Assembly: GCA_028565635.1 (NCBI GenBank)
Contig: JAOXYB010035063.1
Location: forward strand, 1-13,963
Length of the DNA: 13,963 bases
Direction of reading: 5' to 3'
From: Phoronis ovalis
Lineage: Eukaryota > Phoronida > Phoronidae
Shown here: one piece after another, positions 7,101-13,963 of the stretch
How positions within the stretch are numbered: the stretch's first letter is position 1
How the letters are laid out: the number at the start of each line of letters is the position of its first letter
The notes under the pieces: generated by a model
Seen by the model: only the letters and a program-made list of their open reading frames with translations
What the model was told of the DNA's origin: nothing
Databases searched by the model: none
Program-made: the position numbers and the translations under genes

Positions 7101-10100
7101 ATTTATAAAGCAAGAAGATTAAAGACAGTAATTCCCAGATATCATTGACAATAGCAATACTGGTATATCAAGCATCACCACCACCACTGTGTAAATGTCA
7201 GTTGCCCATAAGAACGCTGTTTCATTAAAAGTGCTTCGAGAAAATTCCTGCTACAGCAGTTATATATTATCTATGGTTGAGTTACTTGCTATAACCATGC
7301 TCTGCCATGGTTAATATCCCTTTTATTATTTTAATTGGAAAATAACAGTTCCCTTTTATTATCATGTTAAACTTATAAAGAAATCTGCAGAAATCAGCAG
7401 CAACTAAGAAAACATTCTGCTAATATCACCTGAAAGCAAAAAGTGACCAGCTCATTGCTGTTTATTTTTTAAACTTAAAAGTAACTACGCACTGTTTAGA
7501 CATTCACAAGTGTCATGTAGACCTTTTGCAAGAAATGGATACAAATTCTTCCACATGCTTGAAGCTACCTATAAAGTAACTGTGCCTTGTATTTTTTGAT
7601 ACAGCCCTTGCTAATTTTTGATATATCCAAACCAATTGGTAAATAACAGTATCGGGATGCATATAAATGTCATGTTTTAACAGTGCATTGTTACTTTAAA
7701 ATGGTGAGTATTTTATAAGTTAGCATACTGGCATTATGTGTTGGGCAGTTAGTGACCTGTGAAGCATGCCTCATACTGCAGCCCTGCACCTATAGTGAGA
7801 AAACAAATTGGCAAAATACTGACATTGTTGCAGTGTGAAATTTACAAACTTGCAAACACTTAGGTGAGTAAACAACATGTAGACATTCAAAACAATATAG
7901 TATATAGAAATACTATTTTCAATGACATAAGCAACTTGGAATATGAGGGATGTATTTAAAATACAGTCTGGACAGATACAAGCTGACAGCAAAATCTGTT
8001 ATACTACCTATTATAGTACTGCAACTAAATGGATAAGGAAGATGATTGATTCCAATATCTATTTCATAAATTTCTGTGATTTCAAGTGTTGAATGCCAGC
8101 ATGCAAACAAAATTGAAAAAAATAAATGAAATTCTATGCTATAAATGCAGACTTCACAGTGTAACAACATCAACATTATCTGAAAACTTAAGAAATTACC
8201 AAAGTTATCTGAAGTACTAAATCTATGCAACATTGACCCTGATGTGAGTTCAAGGCCAAGAGATTTTCTATTAGGTGACTTAGTTATGTCATGTTTGGTC
8301 AAAGGTTTCCGTGACACGTCGAGCATTGACCAACACCTTCTCATGCCAGGTGATGTTGGGTTCTCAGAAGAGGACAAGTAGCGTGCAGTACCTACAAAAA
8401 TTTAATATAACGAAAATATTGAACAGGTTGTCTAACACAGCTGTATGACAATTTATTGACACATGTACATTAATGATATCATAGTCACTAAGCAGTGTAG
8501 CTGTTCAGATGTACAGATTCTGTAAAGAGTTCACAAAGCAAATCAGTAACATCTCGTGTATGAACAGTCATACAAATCACAATTCTATTTTACATCAGTT
8601 TGTTGCACTTACCTAACTGTATACACACACCTGTTATGTTTAAGAGGATCCCACATTGGAAATAATTTTAGATAGTATTATCATTGTCACATGAAAAGAA
8701 TTACCTGGTCTGACTAAACACAAAATGGAAAAGGCCATTTACAGATAACCTCAGTACTGATAGCCAGTTAGTGTTAAACGTCTGTTGTTAATCAACATCA
8801 AACATCTCAAAAGCATCCTTATTTAGCCGTCACAATTGCTTTGTTTGATATCTTGTAACTAACTTACTTTGCTCAGGTGCATGATTTCGTCCGCTCTGTC
8901 TGCTTGTTTGTGTCACTTGGAAATTTTCATTTTCTTTATTTTCTAATTTACTTGGTGGAGATGTCGATTTAGGCGCATCTCTCTCAGGTACATTGTCATC
9001 CAGCTTTTGCTCTGATTTCCAACCAAGCTACAGAATAATAAAGCAATTGTACACAAACATTATATAAGTATTAAGTAAAATAGAAAGACATTGTACACTC
9101 CTTGTCAACTTGTGATCAGAAAAAAATATTGAATATGGAGTATATAGTAACTAGACCGGGTGTATCTTTAAAGAAAACTTCACAGTTTTCATATTTCTCT
9201 CTCTTCTGGGAATAATTTGATCTAGTGGCTTGGTACAGAGCATTTAAATAAAGTACGTAGTGAATGACTGAATATCTTGATAAACAGTTAAATATGAGGA
9301 AGATTCCAAAAAGAATTCATCTGCACACTAATAATTCAGTTGTATTTTGTGTACAATCTCTCTTCTACCGGGAGAGAAGCTTTGAACACTTACTGCTTGA
9401 AGTCTTTTCCTTGTCTCATCAACAACTTTTGCCATTTCATCTTTTCGTTTTTGAACTTCAGCTGCTGGAACTGCCATCTGGTGGTCAAGCTTTCTGTATT
9501 GTACAGTGCTGTTATAAGCAAAACCAGAATGGAATTATAGCAATACTCTTAATTTACTCTTAATTTACTCTTAATTTACTCTTAATTTCATATATACATG
9601 TTCATGTTCAACTGATTGCAAATTTTCATAATCACACAGGAAACTCCAACACACAAAACAACAATGTCTTTAAACAAATGTTGAACATTATGCAAAGCAT
9701 TTCTGAAACAAACATATCAGTGTGTACCTTGTTCTAGATGTTTGTGCTCTGTTCAGAAACCGTGAGGACAAACTGAGCCTATGGGGAGCAAGCGCAGGAT
9801 TATTTCTCATTTCCTGTTCTAGTGCATCTAAGTTATTATCAAATGTTTCATTCACAGCGACATCTGGCGAGGCACCGAGATTCTCAAAGTTGTTCTTTAG
9901 AAATTGTTCCTGTAATATTATAAATACACAATATATTCACATATTATTACATTTTAATCAATGCACAATTTATTGAACTGTGTTATAGATATGTACAATT
10001 ATGGTTTATGACATAAATCAGTTACATAGACAGGTATCTGTATAACTTTGTACCTTATCGGGTGTTGTTGGAAACATCCCTTTTTCAGGATCCATGGGAG

Positions 10101-13100
10101 TTCCTGGATTGGATTCCATTTCCTCTTCTTCTTCAGCATCCAAAGATTCTGAATCTATAAAGAATTATTCATATTCAAAATGGATATCAATGATTGTTCA
10201 TAGTAAACACAAATTGCGAATGCACAACACACAGCATAGGTGGAGTCTGCTAATTTGCTTCAGGATTACAGAGGCAACAATCTGACCGTATGAACATCTC
10301 TAATCTATATATCTTAGGCATACCACCCTATTTCTTGCAGCCAATACCCGTGCAGTCCTTCAAACCTAATTTTCACTAGCGACCTTCTTAATTTTATCAC
10401 ATCATCTGGCAGGAAGTACAGAGAATTTTAGTGCTGATTTTTAAGCAAATTGTGTGCACGTTAAAAGAAACATGAGCACGCTTTCAATATTGAGGTATGG
10501 CTGCAGCCGCAGCAAAATGTACCTGCATCTCTCCCTGGTGTTACATTACTGGCATTCGCAGATTGTATCACACCTACTTTCCTCCTCTGATGCGATGAAT
10601 CTTTGTCCATCGGAAGCTCGTGAACTTGAAAAGTACTAAAATAAACACACACAATTGATTATGTCAAACATAGATGGAAGTGAAATTTTATTTTTCAAAA
10701 ATGCATTTTTGAGTGTAACTGGCTTCCAATCTACCACTGAAAATGGTTCTAAGCAGATCATTCTGTTTGTAAATGCCCTACAGGCCGTAAAAATTACATA
10801 AACCTGGACAAAACCTTGTAATATACCAAATATGGTACAACTGGATTGAATTCAGGTATTTGTACTATATGCAAATGTAAATAAATAAACGAATTAAAAG
10901 ACTTAACATGACTATAAATGAAATCTAAATGTAAACATTGTTGAACCCTTTACAGACAAAGGACTGTATAATGAATCTATATAAAGTAAATACCTTGGGT
11001 TATCGCCGAGATCTGACCCTTCATCACTTGGATAGTAGATGACCTCAGTCTCTTCCACATCAAGATCATCATCGTCATCATCAAAGCTCGACGTGCTGGC
11101 TACATCACCAGACTTTGTTCGTTTTCTCACAGGGGATCCAAAAATGTCACTGCCACGGGATAAAGTTACTTTGCTTGTAACATCCTGACTCAGTTTCTTC
11201 TCAAGTTCATCTCTGCAGGACGTTAATGGAATAAATTCTTCATCGTCATCGTCATCATCCATCATCTCGTCATTATCTTGAATGATTGGCACATTCTGGA
11301 ATATTCAAGCAAGCTATCTGACAATTGCAATGAGTACACGTAGGTGGTACATCTCTTGAGTAAGGGTAATCAATTAGCAAGAGATATTTTGAGCTTCCTC
11401 ACGCATATATCTATTCCTGGATCAACTACAATATCACTCCATGCTTTTAAATTCATAAGATGTGACAACAAAGTGTTAATGAATAACCAGATAAATACTA
11501 TACACTATTTGCTTCTTCAGCATTTACTATTAAATATCAAATTAAATATTTATTTAAATATTATTATAATATCTTACGGAAAAACTAACCATTTTTACTT
11601 GTTCTTTAGGGATAACAACAGTTTCTCTCCGCAGGGCTAAACGTTCGTTCTCAGGAGAAGAGTTGGATGCATATCTTCTTTTATCTGCAGTAATATTAGC
11701 ATTATAACGAACCATAAAACTTTTGCTTCAATTCTGTTATTTTTCCTACTTTTCATATTTGCAGTACATAGTTGTTACTGTCATTTGCAATGACAAGCCT
11801 GTTCTGACACATCAGTAAATGTATCCTTCAATTACTAGTTTGTCTACTTTATGAGGAACAAAAAAGATACGCTATACCAAAATTACCTGCTGAGTCACTG
11901 AGTGACAAGTGTATACTTTCGTCTAACATGGACTTGACTGTAAAACTCTCATCCATACGTTGCGCCCATCGTCCTCTAGGATGGTTCTCAGAATTTGTTG
12001 AATTGTGATTGCCTGGAGAAGTACTCTCGCCGATCTAAAAGATGTTTTGAAATCACTGACTACTTTTATCATTTAATACATAAGTATGTAGCGATTGAGT
12101 TTTGTATCTCAATTTTTATCAAATATCAATAGATATCAACTCTTACCCAACATAAAACAAAGTGTACTGATATTTATGTCCGCTTTTGACATAAGTTTAA
12201 AATATTAAAAGATGGACATCAAAGCAGTACAATTCGGGTGAATAGCTATGTAGTGTATTTTTAGCTTATTTTAAATTCAGTCCCTCAGAAGACCAGGTAG
12301 ACCAATCAGTTAGTGGTATCATACTAATTAAGAAAGACAAAACTACATAATCATAATTACTCCAAAATCTTTTAATTACAATATTTATTTTATATTACCC
12401 TGATATATTAATGTGGTGCCCATTTAATTATGTAGTACTGTCAAAAACCACACATTACCTCAAGAAATTTGTTTAATATTCAGCTGTTATGAAATGCCTA
12501 TTAGTAGTTTGTTTTGTGACTTGTTTAGGAATTATCTAATTTACCAGTGGCCCTCATAACGGCATACATCAGGGATTTTTTTTTGGTGCCTTTAGTACGA
12601 TATTGTTTTCACATAAAGTGGTGAATGCTCAAAGTATCATGTACAATTATTTATATTACGAAAATTGTAACAAACTAAACTAAGTGCATTACCTGTTTTT
12701 TAGCCCAGGCAGGCAGCTGTCCTACACTGAATTTATAACCAGGTGCATGTAATTCATGAGTGTTGTCAATCGTAAACGGATCTTTGATCTCTGGTTTAGG
12801 GTCAGAATAAGACCTATTATGTATAGGGAAGTCAGTCTCATCTGCAGGATTTATCCAGGACTTCGTATTTTCTTCTTTAGGTGCAGCTGGTGGTGTTACA
12901 TAAGTCTCACGCCTATGGACAATTACAATGATAAGTCTAGAAAACAAAGCTGAAACATCCTAACAGGCTCATTTTAACACCATAGTATTATATTTAGTGT
13001 ACAGCTCAACACAAAGTTAAATGGAGAATTATGAATGGGTAACATATCTCAACGCAGCAGACAAATCCAAACTTCACATAACTGGAACATAAACAGTCTT

Positions 13101-13314
13101 TGTAAATCACTAATTACAGTATAGTTTAATTTGATTTCAAGAATTGATCAAAACAAAAACTTTAACATGTTTGACTGTCTTGTAGGATACCAATGAAGAA
13201 CATAATTACCTTATGCTCTGAACAGGTAGTTCTTTCGGAATTTGTCCCAGGTCTTCTAGTCTGCTTTGCATATGATGCGTAAAAGCACTACCAAGTCTCC
13301 AAACAAATATACAG
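3893..13314 (-). CDS. MAPKBP1/WDR62: WDR62/MAPKBP1-family JNK scaffold protein, 3' part (15 exons, 5' end outside the window)
   Basis: The exons on the minus strand are 13314-13210, 12912-12693, 12034-11887, 11684-11599, 11295-10994, 10635-10523, 10154-10054, 9909-9728, 9508-9394, 9027-8868, 8391-8200, 6902-5489, 5116-4734, 4452-4376 and 4129-3893. They splice in one continuous frame to 1,277 residues plus TAA. The first visible residues, CIFVWRLGSAFTHHM, are the end of the last WD40 repeat, so the WD40 array is upstream. Family landmarks follow in the right order: PRGRWAQR..SMLDES, EQFLKNNFENLG, LSLSSRFL, RSYEQQTTSSKAK, and a C-terminal helix pair ending QQYSVELSDRICKMVQGKL. The last matches the dimerising end of human MAPKBP1. 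With about 650 WD40 residues added, the protein would be near 1,900 residues, longer than human WDR62 or MAPKBP1 (about 1,500). Known family members bind JNK and MKK7. WDR62 acts at spindle poles and centrosomes and is a microcephaly gene; MAPKBP1 also restrains NOD2 signalling. Invertebrates usually have one co-ortholog, so either name may apply. Confidence 0.9.
4376..4452 (-). CDS. MAPKBP1/WDR62: WDR62/MAPKBP1-family exon: first C-terminal helix
   Basis: Acceptor tttctag|AT and donor TCCAAG|gtaaaa. It encodes DLVRECQKVSQDLKDAVQ then CVTQLFSK, an amphipathic helix. It aligns with CEQLVAELRGSVRQAVRLY of human MAPKBP1, in the C-terminal region tied to dimerisation. Confidence 0.9.
4734..5116 (-). 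CDS. MAPKBP1/WDR62: WDR62/MAPKBP1-family exon
   Basis: Acceptor ctacag|CAG (a tandem CAGCAG) and donor CAAG|gtaact. It encodes SPRKHITPEPNQNHTEEK through LSLQKSSSASDVRNNLDMP to LELTSKTVTNGPKQ. Ser- and Asn-rich with no recognised fold. Confidence 0.87.
5489..6902 (-). CDS. MAPKBP1/WDR62: WDR62/MAPKBP1-family large exon (1,414 bases), Ser/Lys-rich tail
   Basis: Acceptor attgtag|CT and donor GAAAG|gtagat. It adds about 471 residues of low-complexity, Ser-, Lys- and Pro-rich sequence with many Ser/Thr-Pro sites, typical of a phosphorylated disordered tail. RQRSYEQQTTSSKAKTSRSS near 6768-6721 matches the PHSYQNPTTSSMAKISRS block of human MAPKBP1. KHKSKTPELTL at 6111-6079 looks like a MAP-kinase docking motif. 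It ends with a possible helix (GAKLQELLNMANKMTEL). The exon starts 46 bases upstream of any methionine, so it must be entered by splicing. Confidence 0.93.
6903..8199 (-). other. Largest internal intron of the WDR62/MAPKBP1-family gene
   Basis: A 1,297-base GT..AG intron. The flanking exons join in frame without another exon. I see no coding segment or recognisable mobile element, only AT-rich sequence and a TAACCATG/CATGGTTA hairpin at 7292-7313. Confidence 0.8.
7292..7313. repeat. Short inverted repeat (hairpin)
   Basis: TAACCATG and CATGGTTA are perfect 8-base arms around a 6-base loop, within an intron. No function is evident. Confidence 0.6.
8200..8391 (-). CDS. MAPKBP1/WDR62: WDR62/MAPKBP1-family exon with a second SMLD motif
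   Basis: Acceptor tttgtag|GT and donor CTTTG|gtaatt. It encodes ARYLSSSENPTSPGMRRCWS then MLDVSRKPLTKHDITKSPNR. The WSMLDVSRK stretch echoes the SMLD motif of the exon at 12034-11887. The open frame past the donor into 7919 is intron. Confidence 0.88.
8392..8867 (-). other. Intron of the WDR62/MAPKBP1-family gene, no other content seen
   Basis: 476 bases, GT..AG, phase 1 on both sides. No repeat or gene recognised. Confidence 0.8.
8868..9027 (-). CDS. MAPKBP1/WDR62: WDR62/MAPKBP1-family exon
   Basis: Acceptor ctgtag|CTT and donor CAAA|gtaagt. It encodes LGWKSEQKLDDNVPERDAPK and on to FQVTQTSRQSGRNHAPEQ. Disordered, with one Ser-Pro site. Phases are consistent. Confidence 0.85.
9394..9508 (-). 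CDS. MAPKBP1/WDR62: WDR62/MAPKBP1-family exon with a charged helix
   Basis: Acceptor ataacag|C and donor CAAGCA|gtaagt. It encodes VQYRKLDHQMAVPAAEVQ then KRKDEMAKVVDETRKRLQA, a Lys/Glu-rich stretch likely to be a helix or short coiled coil. Confidence 0.87.
9545..9588. repeat. 11-bp tandem repeat, four perfect copies
   Basis: The unit ACTCTTAATTT is repeated four times without change inside the intron 9509-9727. Perfect identity suggests recent slippage. It is a minisatellite, not a CRISPR array, because there are no spacers. Confidence 0.95.
9728..9909 (-). CDS. MAPKBP1/WDR62: WDR62/MAPKBP1-family exon with EQFLK and SLSSRFL motifs
   Basis: Acceptor attacag|GAA and donor ACAAG|gtacac. It begins EQFLKNNFENLG, matching EQFLKQHFETLA of human MAPKBP1. 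It ends HRLSLSSRFLNRAQTSRT, matching the human SISSRFL block (9777-9754). Both motifs lie in one exon in the family order. Confidence 0.93.
10054..10154 (-). CDS. MAPKBP1/WDR62: WDR62/MAPKBP1-family exon, acidic
   Basis: Acceptor tttatag|AT and donor GATAAG|gtacaa. It encodes DSESLDAEEEEEMESNPGT then PMDPEKGMFPTTPDK. It leads directly into the conserved EQFLK motif of the next exon, like the acidic stretch before EQFLK in human MAPKBP1. Confidence 0.88.
10523..10635 (-). CDS. MAPKBP1/WDR62: WDR62/MAPKBP1-family exon
   Basis: Acceptor tttatttag|T and donor GATGCAG|gtacat. It encodes STFQVHELPMDKDSSHQRRK then VGVIQSANASNVTPGRDA. Disordered; the RRKVGVI stretch loosely resembles a MAP-kinase docking site. 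Phases fit both sides. Confidence 0.85.
10994..11295 (-). CDS. MAPKBP1/WDR62: WDR62/MAPKBP1-family exon with acidic tracts
   Basis: Acceptor attccag|AAT and donor CCAAG|gtattt. It has two aspartate runs (MMDDDDDDEE and SFDDDDDDLDVEETEV) around SPVRKRTKSGD, a possible nuclear localisation or kinase site. The human proteins also carry an acidic low-complexity stretch in this region. The exon begins NVPIIQDND; reading it as starting at a methionine would be an artefact. Confidence 0.9.
11599..11684 (-). CDS. MAPKBP1/WDR62: WDR62/MAPKBP1-family exon
   Basis: Acceptor ctgcag|AT and donor GAACAA|gtaaaa. It encodes KRRYASNSSPENERLALRRE and TVVIPKEQ. It is short, basic and hydrophilic with no recognised domain. 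Both ends fit the neighbouring phases. Confidence 0.83.
11887..12034 (-). CDS. MAPKBP1/WDR62: WDR62/MAPKBP1-family exon with the RGRW..SMLD motif
   Basis: Acceptor ttttag|ATC and donor GCAG|gtaatt. It contains PRGRWAQRMDESFTVKSMLDES (split here as PRGRWAQR, then SFTVKSMLD) at 11977-11921. Human MAPKBP1 has GRW..., SVRSMLDLR at the same place, so this is strong family evidence. Confidence 0.92.
12035..12692 (-). other. Intron of the WDR62/MAPKBP1-family gene, no other content seen
   Basis: 658 bases of AT-rich sequence between two phase 0 junctions. Nothing coding or repetitive is recognisable. Confidence 0.8.
12693..12912 (-). CDS. MAPKBP1/WDR62: WDR62/MAPKBP1-family exon: start of the disordered tail
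   Basis: Acceptor ccatag|G and donor AAACAG|gtaatg. It encodes RRETYVTPPAAPKEEN through WINPADETDFPIHN to VGQLPAWAKKQ. It is Pro- and acid-rich and starts the linker after the WD40 domain. The phase 0 end matches the next exon. Confidence 0.88.
13210..13314 (-). CDS. MAPKBP1/WDR62: WDR62/MAPKBP1-family exon: end of last WD40 repeat
   Basis: Acceptor tttccag|C and donor ATAAG|gtaatt. The first base completes a serine codon, giving (S)CIFVWRLGSAFTHHM, the closing strand of the final WD40 blade as in GDSCIFVWRL of the human protein. It continues QSRLEDLGQIPKELPVQSI. This exon fixes the gene identity. Confidence 0.92.
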
Positions 13315-13389
13315 CTGGAAATAAATTCGTCTTGCAATACAACATTATAATGCAACCTTTCTTAGGGCTGTTCCGCTTTCAATTGTTTC

Positions 13390-13473
13390 GGGGGTGGGGT
13401 GGAAGGCAGTTGAATAGAAATATTATGGGTGGTGGATAAGGTACTTAAATACATATTATAGGTGGTGGGGTGG
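13390..13473 (+). repeat. G-rich region with an imperfect direct repeat
   Basis: Three G-rich blocks lie at 13390-13406, 13427-13441 and 13461-13473. ATATTATGGGTGGTGG (13420-13435) recurs at 13453-13468 with one mismatch, an offset of 33 bases. It is in an intron; the minus-strand transcript would be C-rich here. Confidence 0.7.
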
Positions 13474-13693
13474 AAAAATAAATCCATTTGACGGGTGATT
13501 GGTATAAAGTTCAGGTCATCCTAATTATATACATGAGTGATCTTACTTACTCTACGATTATTTTGTGCTCTTAATAAACAAAATGGGATTGTTATCTAAA
13601 CTATTTTAAAACTCAAATCACTCAGAGAATAATTATACAATGATAGTTGCCAAAATTCCCGGCATCAAATCCCCATGTTATTGGAAAATATGA

Positions 13694-13705
13694 AATGACG
13701 TCATT
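13694..13705. promoter_or_regulatory. CRE-type palindrome AATGACGTCATT
   Basis: A perfect 12-base palindrome containing TGACGTCA, the full binding site for CREB/ATF-type bZIP factors. It lies about 170 bases before the plus-strand ATG at 13865. It may be a real site or chance. Confidence 0.3.
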
Positions 13706-13963
13706 AATGGGCATGTTTGTATGCTTTGGGTGTACATGTGTTTCGGCAAGTGAGGCTTTAATATTACATTTGAAGTTGATTTAAACTGCATTGATAATCT
13801 CTGAGTTAAAATGGAATGCCTTACAGACTTTTGGACGTATTGTCGTCATTCGACAAGGTTTTGAATGAATATACTTGATAGATTACGTAGAAATACTCCC
13901 GTGTTTTCGACGGTCTGGTCGAATCTTGCAGGGCTGTCTACTGACATTGTGAGACTTTCAATA

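Larger units (their letters stand above)
13315..13963 (-). other. Intron of the WDR62/MAPKBP1-family gene, running off the window
   Basis: At least 649 bases without the upstream WD40 exon, which should end in two bases of a serine codon before a donor. I looked for such an exon and did not find it. The region holds the G-rich repeat, a TGACGTCA palindrome at 13696-13703 and a CpG-rich last 130 bases. Confidence 0.65.

Noticed and set aside
7919-8377. A 152-codon minus-strand frame
   Set aside because: The first part is the real exon 8391-8200; the rest is read-through past a good donor into intron sequence of AT-rich, hydrophobic character.
969-9165. Shared word TACACCCGGTCT at about 968-979 and, inverted, near 9153-9164
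   Set aside because: The match stops at about 12 bases and the nearby shared CTTGGTAC words are in inconsistent order, so terminal repeats of one element are not supported.
9264-9563. Two overlapping plus-strand frames
   Set aside because: They cover intron and the antisense of exon 9508-9394, with no coding similarity.
9545-9588. Possible CRISPR-like array
   Set aside because: The units are 11 bases, directly abutting and without spacers, in an animal intron.
11344-11640. A 98-codon plus-strand frame
   Set aside because: It spans an intron and the antisense of the exon 11684-11599; composition is that of AT-rich noncoding DNA.

Overview
The window is an ordinary stretch of animal nuclear genome. 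It is AT-rich, and its protein-coding genes are split into many short exons with GT..AG introns. Protein similarity points to a bilaterian animal. The compact introns suit an invertebrate such as a mollusc or other lophotrochozoan, but the sequence does not prove the phylum. I see no prokaryotic operon, CRISPR array, intact mobile element or viral gene.

Left edge (1-694): a (CTA)n microsatellite comes first. Next is a probable first coding exon of an unrecognised gene on the minus strand (461 down to about 184). A bidirectional promoter of about 230 bases follows, holding three CCAAT-type boxes and a CTCF-like core site.

695-2564, plus strand: a complete six-exon GINS1 (PSF1) gene encoding 194 residues, a subunit of the GINS complex in the CMG replicative helicase. 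All splice junctions keep frame and the protein aligns end to end with vertebrate GINS1.

2565-3892: a convergent intergenic region carrying the 3' ends of GINS1 and of the next gene. It has candidate poly(A) signals on both strands and no coding sequence that I can support.

13314 down to 3893, minus strand: the 3' part of a WDR62/MAPKBP1-family gene. Fifteen coding exons are visible (3,835 coding bases, 1,277 complete codons plus stop). They run from the end of the last WD40 repeat through the long disordered tail to the C-terminal helices. The N-terminal WD40 exons should lie to the right of the window. Every exon junction was checked for phase and all fifteen join into one open frame.

13315-13963: intron of that gene, with a G-rich direct repeat, a CRE-type palindrome, and a CpG-rich right edge that is open in frame to the window end.

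Functionally, GINS1 works in DNA replication, and WDR62/MAPKBP1 proteins scaffold JNK signalling and act at spindle poles and centrosomes. Both relate to proliferating cells, but their adjacency here is tail-to-tail and there is no sign of co-regulation. I found no previously undescribed system. The most useful leads are the divergent promoter with its unidentified partner gene, a candidate JNK-docking motif, and the right-edge open frame.
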